A stretch of DNA of 64,000 nt, from the NCBI GenBank assembly GCA_964485395.1, contig CAZAJF010000008.1, positions 1 to 64,000 on the forward strand, written 5' to 3'. How positions within the stretch are numbered: position 1 is the first letter of the stretch; every line of letters begins with the position of its first letter. A program made the position numbers and the translations under genes. Under the pieces are notes generated by a model, which ran no database searches, was not told where the DNA came from, and saw only the letters and a program-made list of their open reading frames with translations. Of this stretch, positions 1 through 7,785 are shown one piece after another. The DNA comes from JANNSO01 sp964485395 (GTDB taxonomy: Bacteria > Spirochaetota > Spirochaetia > Treponematales > UBA12059).

Positions 1-422
1 GAAAGCCATTTTTTCTGCCTGTTGACGAAATGCACGTATTTCTTGCTGTTGCTCTGATCCTGGAGAAAACGCCTGGCCGCTTTCTTGAGAAGCGGGCGCT
101 TGGCCTCGATCAGGCGGCCATAGTCGACTTTATCCGCGGCCAGCTGCAACAGGGAGTCAAGGTCGGACTGGGAGATGAGCGCATCGTTGAACAGCGCTTC
201 CGGATCGATGAACAGCTCGTTTCCCGCAAAGCTGGAAAAAGACGAGTAGGGAGAATCGCCGTATCCCGTGGGACCCAAAGGCAATATCTGCCAGAGCGTC
301 TGCCCCGCTTCCGCGAGCTCATCCACGAAATCGAAGGCGGCTTTTCCGAAATCGCCGATGCCGTACTTTCCCGGTATGGAACTGATATGCAAGAGAACAC
401 CGCTCGAGCGCGCGCAGGTCAT
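1..422 (-). CDS. malQ: 4-alpha-glucanotransferase (amylomaltase), N-terminal part, runs off left edge
   Basis: The reverse strand reads open from an ATG at 420-422 to the window edge (140 codons). It opens with SSGVLLHISSIPGKYGIGDF, followed by LWQILPLGPTGYGDSPY and FAGNELFIDPEAL, the characteristic N-terminus of GH77 amylomaltase. The enzyme transfers alpha-1,4-glucan segments between maltodextrins in the cytoplasm and feeds maltose or glycogen metabolism. A Shine-Dalgarno GGAGGA (complement of 427-432) sits 4 nt before the ATG and fixes the start. The gene is divergent from the RluA gene at 546. The catalytic half lies outside the window, so completeness cannot be judged. Confidence 0.93.
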   Translation of the reverse strand, partial: MTCARSSGVLLHISSIPGKYGIGDFGKAAFDFVDELAEAGQTLWQILPLGPTGYGDSPYSSFSSFAGNELFIDPEALFNDALISQSDLDSLLQLAADKVDYGRLIEAKRPLLKKAARRFLQDQSNSKKYVHFVNRQKKWL

Positions 423-511
423 GATTTCCTCCAAAGTAACGCCTACAGTGTAGTCAAGCCGGCTGTTCTAATCAAGCGTACGCGCGGAAAAAACTTTTCC
501 CGTGGCGCCTC

Positions 512-540
512 TTGCCTCTGATGCCCCGTTTTCCTACAAT
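512..540 (+). promoter_or_regulatory. Sigma-70-type promoter for the pseudouridine synthase gene
   Basis: TTGCCT (512-517), a 17-nt spacer, then TACAAT (535-540). The gene's ATG is at 546, only 5 nt after the -10 box, so the predicted transcription start falls on or next to the start codon. If real, the mRNA would be leaderless. Confidence 0.5.
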
Positions 541-545
541 AAGGC

Positions 546-1592
546 ATGGGAAGAACCGAACCGAAAAAATTCATTTTTACCGTGGAAGGACACCAGCGGC
601 GCTCGAGGCTCGATGACGTGGTCCTCGAACGCCTCGGAGCGCTGCTGACCCGAAACTCCATTGATTCCTCGCCAAGCGAGACGGATTCCGCAGGTCAAAT
701 ATCCCGCACGAAAGTACGTAGAATGATCCAGGACGGAACCGTATCCATAAACGGCAGACCGGTTTATACGTCCACCCTGATCGTAAAACCTGAAGACAGA
801 ATCAGCGTTTTCCTGGACCAGGAGCGCTTTTTCCATGAAAAACAGCCCGATGACATAAGCCTCCAGCTTACTAAAAAACAGATACTGTTCGAGGATGAAT
901 GGATAATCATCCTGGACAAACCGGCGGGAATCCCTACGGAAGCGACGATCGTGGCCGCGCGCGACAGCTTGCACGCCGCGCTCGTCCGGTTCCTGTCGGC
1001 GCGGGACCCCGGAAATCCGGCGCCCTATGTCGGCCTGCACCATCGGCTGGACCGCGAAACCTCCGGCGTCATACTGTTCGCCAAGAGCCGGGACGCGAAC
1101 GCGGCGCTGCACGCGGCCTTCGAGAATCACGAAGTGATAAAAATATATGAAGCATTGTGCGCAGGCGCTGTGCGCAAAGACGGCGCGGGCGACAGATTCA
1201 GCGTAAGCAACATGATGGACAGGATCTCGGCAAAGAGCGCCCGGGCGAAATGGGGAGCCGTAAATTCCGGCGGGCAGCTGGCCGAGACGGATTTCGCGAT
1301 ACTAGCCCGATACCCGGAAGGAGCTCGCGTCCAGGCCATGCCTCGAACCGGGCGCACCCACCAGATACGGGTACACCTCGCCGGCTGCGGCATGCCCCTA
1401 TTGGGCGACTCTCTGTACGGCGGCGCCGCTACTCTGGGCGGGCGCGCGATTCCCCGGGTTATGCTGCACGCCGCCAGCCTGGAACTCCGCCACCCGATCA
1501 GCGGAGAGCCGTTGCTCGTAAAGGCCCCGCTGCCGCCGGACTTTGTCGCATGCCTCTCCCTGCTCGGAAAAACCGCACATGAAGGTTATTGA
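546..1592 (+). CDS. RluA-family 23S rRNA/tRNA pseudouridine synthase
   Basis: A 348-aa protein. The N-terminal 20-100 region resembles an S4 RNA-binding domain (RSRLDDVVLERL, then SRTKVRRMIQDGTVSINGRP). The catalytic domain has LDKPAGIP at about 124-130 and HRLDRETSG at 166-174, in which Asp169 is the expected nucleophile, followed by RTGRTHQIRVH. It isomerises uridine to pseudouridine in structured RNA; the target site cannot be told from sequence. The stop overlaps the next methyltransferase gene by 14 nt, suggesting an RNA-modification operon. No Shine-Dalgarno is visible before ATG 546 and the promoter is almost on top of it; a later start would delete the S4 domain. Confidence 0.92.
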   Translation: MGRTEPKKFIFTVEGHQRRSRLDDVVLERLGALLTRNSIDSSPSETDSAGQISRTKVRRMIQDGTVSINGRPVYTSTLIVKPEDRISVFLDQERFFHEKQPDDISLQLTKKQILFEDEWIIILDKPAGIPTEATIVAARDSLHAALVRFLSARDPGNPAPYVGLHHRLDRETSGVILFAKSRDANAALHAAFENHEVIKIYEALCAGAVRKDGAGDRFSVSNMMDRISAKSARAKWGAVNSGGQLAETDFAILARYPEGARVQAMPRTGRTHQIRVHLAGCGMPLLGDSLYGGAATLGGRAIPRVMLHAASLELRHPISGEPLLVKAPLPPDFVACLSLLGKTAHEGY

Positions 1593-2535
1593 TCCGGCCG
1601 GGCTTGCCCAAGCAATCGCCTGGCGCTCACATTCAATAACGCCGGACACTGATGCATTCCGGCTGTGCTCGGGAATTTCAGACGGCATCGACGGACTCTT
1701 CGTGGACAGGTTCGGGGATTTTATCGCGGCGACGGTCTACGACCCGCTCCTGGCCACCGGCGGAGCGGCTCTTGTTAGCGCTATGGAATCGATATTTCCC
1801 GGCAAGCCCATCTTGGTCAAAGCCAGAAAAAACGCTGCCTCAAACGAATATGAATATTTCCAGGGCCGAGAATGGAAGCGCGACGCCGTGCTCACCGCCA
1901 CCGAAGCCGGCCTGCGCTACGAGATACACACCGATCCACGGCACGACTTCGGCCTCTACCTGGATACGAAAGCGGCCCGGTCCGCCCTTGCCGCCAGGTT
2001 CGGCACGTGCAGGATCCTCAACCTGTTTTCATACACCTGCGCTTTTGCCGTAGCCGCGACGAAATCAGGCGCAGACGTGGTAAACATCGATCCCAGCCGC
2101 GAATACCTGGATTGGGGCGGACGCAACGCGGAACTGAATGGCATGGCGTTCCGCCGCTATGTGGACACGACCCAAGGTTACCTGGCACGCCACCTTCGCC
2201 GCCTGGAATCCGGGAGGGACAGAGCCTACGATATTTGCATCGTCGATCCTCCGGCCTTCCTCGTGGGCAGAGGATCCCAACGGCTAGCCCGAAACATGTG
2301 GACCCTCTGGGCAGAACAGCTGGAACGATGCGGATGCAATCATTTTTTACTTGTTTTAAACGACAAGTCGATGGAAAATCGCAACCAACAAACGGATGAG
2401 TTATCCCAAATCTTCCATAATACCATCCATCTCGAACCAATACCGCAAAGTATCGACGTACTGGGACAGCAGCTTACGACTAGCCAAGATAGTTTTTATC
2501 TGACACCTTCCGTGTTTCTCGCCTCACGAAAATAG
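1579..2535 (+). CDS. Class I SAM-dependent rRNA methyltransferase, RlmI/RlmK-like
   Basis: Rossmann methyltransferase of the RlmI/RlmK C-terminal family. Visible motifs are HDFGLYLDTKAAR, then motif I-like ILNLFSYTCAFAVAA, acidic strand VVNIDPSREYL, and the catalytic-type VDPPAFL motif. These enzymes methylate 23S rRNA cytosine C5 or guanine. ATG 1579 (MKVIDPAGLA) is chosen; an in-frame ATG at 1543 would lengthen the overlap with the RluA gene from 14 to 50 nt. The protein is shorter than typical RlmI because the N-terminal PUA domain is reduced. The substrate is not predictable. It is probably co-transcribed with the upstream pseudouridine synthase. Confidence 0.88.
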   Translation: MKVIDPAGLAQAIAWRSHSITPDTDAFRLCSGISDGIDGLFVDRFGDFIAATVYDPLLATGGAALVSAMESIFPGKPILVKARKNAASNEYEYFQGREWKRDAVLTATEAGLRYEIHTDPRHDFGLYLDTKAARSALAARFGTCRILNLFSYTCAFAVAATKSGADVVNIDPSREYLDWGGRNAELNGMAFRRYVDTTQGYLARHLRRLESGRDRAYDICIVDPPAFLVGRGSQRLARNMWTLWAEQLERCGCNHFLLVLNDKSMENRNQQTDELSQIFHNTIHLEPIPQSIDVLGQQLTTSQDSFYLTPSVFLASRK

Positions 2536-2566
2536 CTAGCTATAACAACAAATAATTCTATCTTAC

Positions 2567-2595
2567 TTGTGTCAAATATAAATATACCGTATAAT
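2567..2595 (+). promoter_or_regulatory. Sigma-70-type promoter for the PaaX-like/isochorismatase operon
   Basis: TTGTGT (2567-2572), 17-nt spacer, perfect TATAAT (2590-2595), in an AT-rich stretch between the methyltransferase and the PaaX-like gene. The predicted start point is near 2602, just before the palindrome at 2608-2629. Confidence 0.6.
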
Positions 2596-2607
2596 AATCG
2601 TAACATA

Positions 2608-2629
2608 TAAAATTATTTCAATAATTTTA
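2608..2629. promoter_or_regulatory. Perfect 10-2-10 palindrome, candidate operator
   Basis: Arms TAAAATTATT (2608-2617) and AATAATTTTA (2620-2629) are exact reverse complements separated by TC. The site covers the likely transcription start of the PaaX-like operon and touches the AGGGGG Shine-Dalgarno at 2629. Position and symmetry fit autoregulation by the encoded repressor. That is an inference; a weak mRNA hairpin is the alternative. Confidence 0.45.
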
Positions 2630-2660
2630 GGGGGAATTTACGATTGGCATAACGGAATTC

Positions 2661-3497
2661 ATGATTTTTAATTTCTACGGCGCGATATTTCAGCATGAGG
2701 AAAAAGGATTTTCCATGAAATCCCTCTGCGCAATGCTAGGAACGATGGGAATTTCCCCGGAAGCAGCCAGATTGTCGCTGTCCCGAATGGCTCGTAAGGG
2801 TTACTTCTATACCAGAAAAAAAGGACGTTCTAGCTATTATTTTCTTACTGAACAAGGATTTGCCACGATAAGCCTCGCCGAGGGGAGGAGCGTCTTCCGG
2901 CGGGATACAAAGACATGGGATGGTAAATTCCGCCTCATATCCTATGAAATACCCGAATCCAGGCGTGATGACCGTCAGAAACTTACCGAAGCTTTACGTT
3001 GCGCAGGTCTTGGTCGGGCAGCTGCCGGACTTTGGGCAGGGGCCTTTGATTTTCCGCAGGACCTACGAAACCTCCTCGATTCACCTACATACCAAGAACT
3101 CATTACTGAATATCAAGCGACGCTTACGAGCGACAAACGCGCCTTCGCCCGCAGGATCTGGAACCTCAGCGAAATAAGCAAACAGCTTACAACATTTATA
3201 GTCCAATACAAAACCGAAATGTCCGATTTTAGACAAGGCAACACTCCTATGGGAGAAGCTAAGGATTCAGACTGTTTCCGACGTTATTTCGTTCTGCTCA
3301 AAGACTTTATTCAAGTAATGACAAATATTCCTCCTATACCGCAAGAACTGCTTGGAGCAGATTGGCCTGCGCAGGAGGCTCACGACGTTTTTGTTGAATA
3401 TCGGAAAGCGGTCCATGACGGTACGGATGCTTTTATACAACGAATCTACGAGCCTTTTGAGCCCGAAGACAATATACTTGATGGAGGAAAATCATGA
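2661..3497 (+). CDS. PaaX-like transcriptional repressor
   Basis: A 278-aa protein. The N-terminal winged helix contains MGISPEAARLSLSRMARKGY and a GRSSYYFLTEQG wing. The middle has WDGKFRLISYEIPESRRDDR, matching the Cas2-like ferredoxin-fold centre of PaaX proteins, and the C-terminal helical domain is present. PaaX represses phenylacetyl-CoA catabolism and binds an acyl-CoA ligand; no such pathway is seen here, so the ligand is unknown. It overlaps the isochorismatase-like lipoprotein by 4 nt (ATGA), so that gene is probably its regulated partner. ATG 2661 has its Shine-Dalgarno 25 nt away, whereas an in-frame ATT at 2643 lies 7 nt after AGGGGGA and may be the true start. Confidence 0.8.
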   Translation: MIFNFYGAIFQHEEKGFSMKSLCAMLGTMGISPEAARLSLSRMARKGYFYTRKKGRSSYYFLTEQGFATISLAEGRSVFRRDTKTWDGKFRLISYEIPESRRDDRQKLTEALRCAGLGRAAAGLWAGAFDFPQDLRNLLDSPTYQELITEYQATLTSDKRAFARRIWNLSEISKQLTTFIVQYKTEMSDFRQGNTPMGEAKDSDCFRRYFVLLKDFIQVMTNIPPIPQELLGADWPAQEAHDVFVEYRKAVHDGTDAFIQRIYEPFEPEDNILDGGKS

Positions 3498-4177
3498 TTA
3501 CCGGGAAAAAAATCATCACTCTATGGCTTTGCACGACGCTTCTGGCAAGCGGCTTAGTTTTTCAATCCTGTTCAACGAAGCAGAATAACGAGAAAAACGC
3601 TCCGCAACCCTTGGTAGTAAAAATTGGGGACAGGGCTCCAAAATGGCTTGCCGCCCAAGGAAATGCGATGGTCATCGTAGATATGCAAAAAGCCTATATG
3701 CCAACTCTCAAACAAGCGTTCGTCATGAACAACATTCAAACCTTAATCGCGAAAGCGAGAGCCGCGAACGCGATGATCGTTTGGGTTTATAACGATGATG
3801 GCGGCTCTAGCGTACCAGGAAAGCCAGTCTTTGAAATGGCAGATCCACTGTTGCCGACACCTCAGGATTATAAAGTCGTGAAAACCGGCCCAAGCGCTTT
3901 TTCAGGTACGGAGCTCGAAAAAAAATTGACCGAGGCCGGAATCGGCCGGCTGGTTTTCACCGGGCTCGCAAGCAACCAATGCCTGCGGGCTACCGTGGAA
4001 TCGTCGGCCGTCATAGGATTCAGGACGATCGTCGCCGAAGATGCGCATACGATTCCCACGGGATTCGGAAGCTCGGATACCATAAGCCGCATGAACGACC
4101 AATGGAGCAAGGATCCTTCCATAGAGTTGCTTCCGTCGAACGCAATCGATTTCAGCCCAGGGTCCCCGCCTCAATGA
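3494..4177 (+). CDS. Isochorismatase-fold cysteine hydrolase, exported lipoprotein
   Basis: A 227-aa protein with a lipoprotein signal: hydrophobic TLWLCTTLLASGLV then lipobox FQSC (Cys about 27). The mature part shows the isochorismatase-family triad: Asp in VIVDMQKAYM, Lys in VVKTGPSAFSGTEL, and Cys in ASNQCLRATVES. Family members hydrolyse amides or vinyl ethers (nicotinamidase, isochorismatase, N-carbamoyl amidases). They are normally cytoplasmic, so a lipid-anchored copy is unusual. A Shine-Dalgarno GGAGGA lies inside the end of the PaaX-like gene and the start overlaps its stop by 4 nt. The substrate is unknown. A dispersed GGGGACAGGG copy (3626-3635) encodes GDRA near the mature N-terminus. 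Confidence 0.85.
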   Translation: MITGKKIITLWLCTTLLASGLVFQSCSTKQNNEKNAPQPLVVKIGDRAPKWLAAQGNAMVIVDMQKAYMPTLKQAFVMNNIQTLIAKARAANAMIVWVYNDDGGSSVPGKPVFEMADPLLPTPQDYKVVKTGPSAFSGTELEKKLTEAGIGRLVFTGLASNQCLRATVESSAVIGFRTIVAEDAHTIPTGFGSSDTISRMNDQWSKDPSIELLPSNAIDFSPGSPPQ

Positions 4178-4180
4178 GAT

Positions 4181-6190
4181 TTATTTCAGGGCCCTCGTTG
4201 AATTGAGCACGGCCAGCAGCGCCACGCCGACATCCGCGATTACGGCTTCCCACATCGCGGCCAGTCCAAAGGCTCCGAAGCTCAGGAACACGAGTTTTAC
4301 GCCCAGGGCAAACACCACGTTCTGAATCACGATTACCCGAGTCCTTCTTGCCCGGAATATCGCTTCCGCCACGCGGGAAGGCTCGTCGCTCATCAGCACC
4401 ACGTCCGCGCTCTCAACGGCCGCATCGGAACCCGCGCCGCCCATGGCAATGCCGGTATCGGCCCGCGCCAGCACGGGAGCGTCGTTGACGCCGTCTCCCA
4501 CGAACACGACCGAGCCCGAGGCGCGGCCGGACGACCTGCCGCTTTCCCGCATGATCGTCTCGAGCTTCTCGAGCTTGTGCTCGGGCAGCAGCTGGTGGTG
4601 CACTTCGCTGATGCCAGCCTCTTCGGCGGCGCGCAAGGCGGCGGACTCGGTATCCCCGGTAAGCATGGCGATGCGCGTTACCCCGAGCTTGCGCAAAGCC
4701 GCAAGCGCAGATTTGCTGTCCGCCTTCAGGGTATCGGACACATTGATGCGCCCTGCGTACTTGCCGGCCACGGCGACGTGAATCACGGTATTCTCGGAGC
4801 GCAAGCCGCCGGGGGGGCAGTCGTGCGGAATGTTTTTCAGATGTAATAAATTATCACCTCCGGCCATGACTTCGCGGCCGCCGACGGAGGCCACCGTTCC
4901 GTGCCCGGGGATTTCCGAGTAGGTACCCTCGTCGCAGCCGGGATGGACGTTTCCCGTCTCGGCAAACGCCCCGCGTATAGCCCGGGCCAGCGGATGGTTC
5001 GAGTGGGTGCCGGCCGAGGCTGCGTGGCGGAGCAATTCATGGCCGGTAAAACCTTCCGCGGGCACGAGCTCGTGCACCCGAAAGTCGCCGCTCGTAAGGG
5101 TACCCGTCTTGTCGAATACCACGGTCTTGGTATCCGCGAGCGAATCCAGAACGCGGGCGCCCTTAATGAGGATACCCCGCCTTGCCGCGCCGCCCAAGCC
5201 GCCGAAGTAGGCAAGCGGGACGCTTACGACAAAGGCGCACGGGCAGGAAATAACCAGCAGCACGAGCGCACGGTAGGCCCAATCGGCGAAGCTGCGATCG
5301 ATGCCCATGATCAGCCCGCTCACGGGCGGGACAAGCGCGACAAGCAAGGCGGCCACGACCACGGCCGGCGTATACCAGCGGGCAAACCTCGTTATGAATA
5401 ATTCAGTCTTGGCCTTCGCCTTGGAGGCGTTCTCCACAAGTTCCACGATTCGGGCGGAAGAAGACTCGGAGGCTTTTTTGTCCGCGCGCACGGTAAAAGC
5501 CGCATCGCGGGCGATGTAACCCGCCAAGGCAGCATCACCGGGTACAGCCTGCCTGGGCATGGATTCCCCGGTCATCGAAGCCGTATCGAACGCCCCGGTT
5601 CCTTCAAGAATAAGCCCATCGACAGGTACGCGTTCCCCGGGCCTGACCAGCACCTGCTCGCCTACGATAACGTCGTCGGGTGAAAGCTCAATCCAAGCAC
5701 CGTTGCGCTGAACGCGGGCGAGATCGGGCCTCATGGCAAGCAGTGCGCGTATGGAGCGGCGACTCTTGTCCGCGGCGCCGTCTTGCAGCATCTCGCCTAT
5801 CTTATAGAAAACCATGACGCCAATGGCTTCCTCCATTGCGCCGATCACGAACGCCCCCAGTGACGCTATGGCCATCAGGAACATCTCGTCGAAAACCCGG
5901 CCTTTCAGGATATTGGTAAGGGCGGACCACAGCACATCGTAGCCGGCCAACAGATACGCTCCCGCGAAAAGGATCAACGACGCGACCGACATCCAGGACC
6001 CACCGCTTTGAGCGGCTTTCCCTGTAAAGAAAAAATATGATACGAGCGCAATAAGAACGGAAATTCCCAATGGAAGCAGCTTGCGGAATATTCCCGACGC
6101 AGAACTGGTTTCCAAGGGCGCAGTCGCCGCTTGGGCTGGAGCATGCCCGGAACAACAGGAGCACGAAGGTGCGGGAGCTTGTATTTTCAT
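4181..6190 (-). CDS. zntA: Zn(II)/Cd(II)/Pb(II)-translocating P1B-type ATPase
   Basis: A 669-aa heavy-metal efflux pump. Residues 1-20 lack a complete HMA domain but carry a Cys/His cluster CSCCSGH (10-16) likely to bind metal. Transmembrane segments follow. The signature CPC motif is at 316-318 (ISCPCAFVVSVPLAYFGG, typical of the Zn/Cd/Pb P1B-2 group), TGES is near 207-210, and the phosphorylation motif DKTGTLT is at 360-366 with Asp360. GTHSNHPLARAI and GDGVNDAP are also present. It expels metal from the cytoplasm. The ArsR-type repressor starts 1 nt upstream, so both are expressed from one metal-regulated promoter. It converges with the lipoprotein gene ending at 4177. Confidence 0.93.
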   Translation of the reverse strand: MKIQAPAPSCSCCSGHAPAQAATAPLETSSASGIFRKLLPLGISVLIALVSYFFFTGKAAQSGGSWMSVASLILFAGAYLLAGYDVLWSALTNILKGRVFDEMFLMAIASLGAFVIGAMEEAIGVMVFYKIGEMLQDGAADKSRRSIRALLAMRPDLARVQRNGAWIELSPDDVIVGEQVLVRPGERVPVDGLILEGTGAFDTASMTGESMPRQAVPGDAALAGYIARDAAFTVRADKKASESSSARIVELVENASKAKAKTELFITRFARWYTPAVVVAALLVALVPPVSGLIMGIDRSFADWAYRALVLLVISCPCAFVVSVPLAYFGGLGGAARRGILIKGARVLDSLADTKTVVFDKTGTLTSGDFRVHELVPAEGFTGHELLRHAASAGTHSNHPLARAIRGAFAETGNVHPGCDEGTYSEIPGHGTVASVGGREVMAGGDNLLHLKNIPHDCPPGGLRSENTVIHVAVAGKYAGRINVSDTLKADSKSALAALRKLGVTRIAMLTGDTESAALRAAEEAGISEVHHQLLPEHKLEKLETIMRESGRSSGRASGSVVFVGDGVNDAPVLARADTGIAMGGAGSDAAVESADVVLMSDEPSRVAEAIFRARRTRVIVIQNVVFALGVKLVFLSFGAFGLAAMWEAVIADVGVALLAVLNSTRALK

Positions 6191-6191
6191 C

Positions 6192-6563
6192 TTAATTTCC
6201 TTTCTTTTCGTTCAGGTGAACGCCGGCAACGCGCAGGATGTCCCGTACATGGTCGTCATCCAGCGAATAATAGATTACTTTTCCGTCGCGCCCGGGCCTG
6301 ACAAGGCAAGCCCGCCGCAAAAGAGCCAATTGGTGGCTGATGGCTGACTGGGTCATTTCAAGGGCTGCTGCCAAATCGCAAACGCAGAGCTCCGAAGCGG
6401 AAAGCGCGTTCAGGATCCGCAAACGGGTAGCGTCCGCAAATACCTTGAACAACTCGGCGAGCGGAAGCAGTTCCGCCACCGGCATTTCTGCTTTTCTGGC
6501 GGCGTTCATCGCGTCGGCATGCAACTCAACGCAGGAACATACAGGAATACTATCTGATGTCAT
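6192..6563 (-). CDS. ArsR/SmtB-family metal-sensing repressor (CadC/SmtB type)
   Basis: A 123-aa winged-helix repressor. Both known metal sites of the family can be read. The alpha-3N site is ELCVCDL (Cys60, Cys62) plus N-terminal Cys9 and Cys11, as in CadC. The alpha-5 site is Asp103-x-His105, His116 and Glu119, with the same spacing as the SmtB zinc site. The recognition helix is TQSAISHQLALLRRACLV. It should repress itself and the P-type ATPase and release DNA on Zn, Cd or Pb binding. A 12-2-12 operator lies just upstream. Confidence 0.95.
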   Translation of the reverse strand: MTSDSIPVCSCVELHADAMNAARKAEMPVAELLPLAELFKVFADATRLRILNALSASELCVCDLAAALEMTQSAISHQLALLRRACLVRPGRDGKVIYYSLDDDHVRDILRVAGVHLNEKKGN

Positions 6564-6583
6564 AATTACTCCGTTAACGCTTG

Positions 6584-6609
6584 CTCATATGAGCATGTGT
6601 TCATATGTA
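6584..6609. promoter_or_regulatory. SmtB/CadC-type 12-2-12 operator
   Basis: Left half CTCATATGAGCA (6584-6595), spacer TG, right half TGTTCATATGTA (6598-6609). Nine of 12 positions are symmetrical, and the inner CATATGARCA match is near perfect. It lies 20 nt upstream of the repressor start, the usual place for the metal-responsive operator. Confidence 0.8.
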
Positions 6610-6659
6610 ATATAAACGAGCTATCAGGTTTATGCAATAGATAAAATAAAAAACTGAAA

Positions 6660-6704
6660 ATTTCGAGCCCTGTCCCCATTGAAAAGAGGGACAGGGCCCG
6701 AAAT
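6660..6704 (-). terminator. Intrinsic terminator of the RIO kinase gene, built from two inverted copies of the dispersed motif
   Basis: Arms 6660-6676 and 6688-6704 pair over 16 of 17 positions around an 11-nt loop. Each arm contains CCCTGTCCC/GGGACAGGG, the core of the dispersed repeat. Read on the minus strand, the hairpin follows the kinase stop by 6 nt and is followed by a T-rich run (TTTTCAGTTTTTTATTTT). Confidence 0.75.
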
Positions 6705-6710
6705 CAAAGA

Positions 6711-7463
6711 CTATAACTCGTTTCGATAATACCGGCTCCACAAATCATCCGCCAACTGGCATGGCGAAACGGAAAACACAGCTCCTTTCCGCTCGAAGAA
6801 ATCCGCCACATTCACGATATCCCGCTGCAGCATCGCCGCCGCCTGTGAGTGATACCGAGCATCTATGACCTGCGGAAAATCTATGATTACCGGTTCATGA
6901 CCGCGCATAAGAATATTATATGGGGACAGGTCCCCGTGTATCATGTCGTGGCGCAGCATTATCTCTATGGATTCAAGCACGCGATCGCACAGAGCCTGTA
7001 TGCTGCCGGCTTCCAAACGCGCGTCGCGGAGTCGCCAGGCTGAATCGCCCGAGCCGTCCGCTGCGCTCACAAACTCCATGGCCAGGGAATTACCCGACCT
7101 GAACAAGGGCTTGGGAACGGACAACCCGGCGGCGTGCAGCGTACCGAGGGCTTCGTATTCGGCATTTACCCAAAAAGCCTGCATACTGGCCGGGGTGGAA
7201 AGCATATGCAAAATGTCGCGGCGCTTCCGTATCGTACGGCCGATGCGCCCATCCAAGTAGCCGCCCATGTTGCGAAAGCTGCGTTGCTCGATGTCCTTAT
7301 AAACCTTGACCGCCACGAAATCCGTTCCCAAGCTTCCACGAACGGATTCTGATGCGCGGCATTTATATACTGTCGCTTCCTTGCCGCTTTTGACTACGGA
7401 ATCAAACTCCGCGATTATTCCCTCTGCGGCAAAACTCTCAAATACCTCTTCTTCGTACTCCAC
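6711..7463 (-). CDS. RIO-family serine protein kinase
   Basis: A 250-aa protein kinase-like fold. The nucleotide loop is SGKEATVYKC (26-35), the ATP-binding lysine is in FVAVKVYKD (Lys53), the catalytic loop is HGDLSPYNIL, and the metal-binding Asp is in VIIDFPQ. These match the RIO1 family, which phosphorylates or hydrolyses ATP in ribosome maturation in eukaryotes and archaea; the bacterial role is unsettled. The start codon is GTG at 7461-7463, with AGGAG 7 nt before it. The palindrome GGGGACCTGTCCCC at 6922-6935 encodes the conserved GDLSP and is probably a coincidence of the motif. Confidence 0.9.
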   Translation of the reverse strand: MEYEEEVFESFAAEGIIAEFDSVVKSGKEATVYKCRASESVRGSLGTDFVAVKVYKDIEQRSFRNMGGYLDGRIGRTIRKRRDILHMLSTPASMQAFWVNAEYEALGTLHAAGLSVPKPLFRSGNSLAMEFVSAADGSGDSAWRLRDARLEAGSIQALCDRVLESIEIMLRHDMIHGDLSPYNILMRGHEPVIIDFPQVIDARYHSQAAAMLQRDIVNVADFFERKGAVFSVSPCQLADDLWSRYYRNEL

Positions 7464-7785
7464 AATAAGTCTCCTGAATCAAAAATTGGGCAGGCCTAAA
7501 AGCCCACCTGAAACCGCCGCTAATTCGGCAACGTCCCACGCACTGGTTCTTGATGAGGATATATTTCTGGAGTCTCTTGGTTATCCGATGTTAAAGCGCA
7601 GAGCCAAGGAGGCGCAGGTATCCCCGTGTTTTTCGTGTCGTGAAACGGATACTCATACAACCTCCCGTCTTGCGGCGCGTGCGCCGACGTTTATAGCGAT
7701 GATATGCGGAACCTTTCCGGCCCGCCGTTCGATACAGTACGATAGGCTCTCGTCATTGATGGATCAAGAGCCTAATTTCAGTTAA
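7464..7785. other. Intergenic region between RIO kinase and acyl-CoA ligase; no convincing gene
   Basis: About 320 bp. The plus-strand reading frame across it is antisense to the kinase 5' end and matches no family I recognise. On the minus strand a 21-codon peptide (start about 7646) has a GGAGG Shine-Dalgarno but no other support. Arms AGGCTCT (7744-7750) and AGAGCCT (7767-7773), with an inner TTGAT/ATCAA pair, could form a hairpin just after the ligase stop. No T-run follows, so it is a weak terminator candidate. The kinase promoter should lie here, but I cannot assign boxes. Confidence 0.4.

Noticed and set aside
6922..6935. Palindrome GGGGACCTGTCCCC in the RIO kinase gene as a repeat copy or binding site
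   Set aside because: It encodes the conserved catalytic HGDLSP motif, so protein constraint explains it.
7306..7785. Plus-strand reading frame of 159 codons
   Set aside because: Its first part is antisense to the RIO kinase N-terminus, and the remainder has no start, ribosome site or family.
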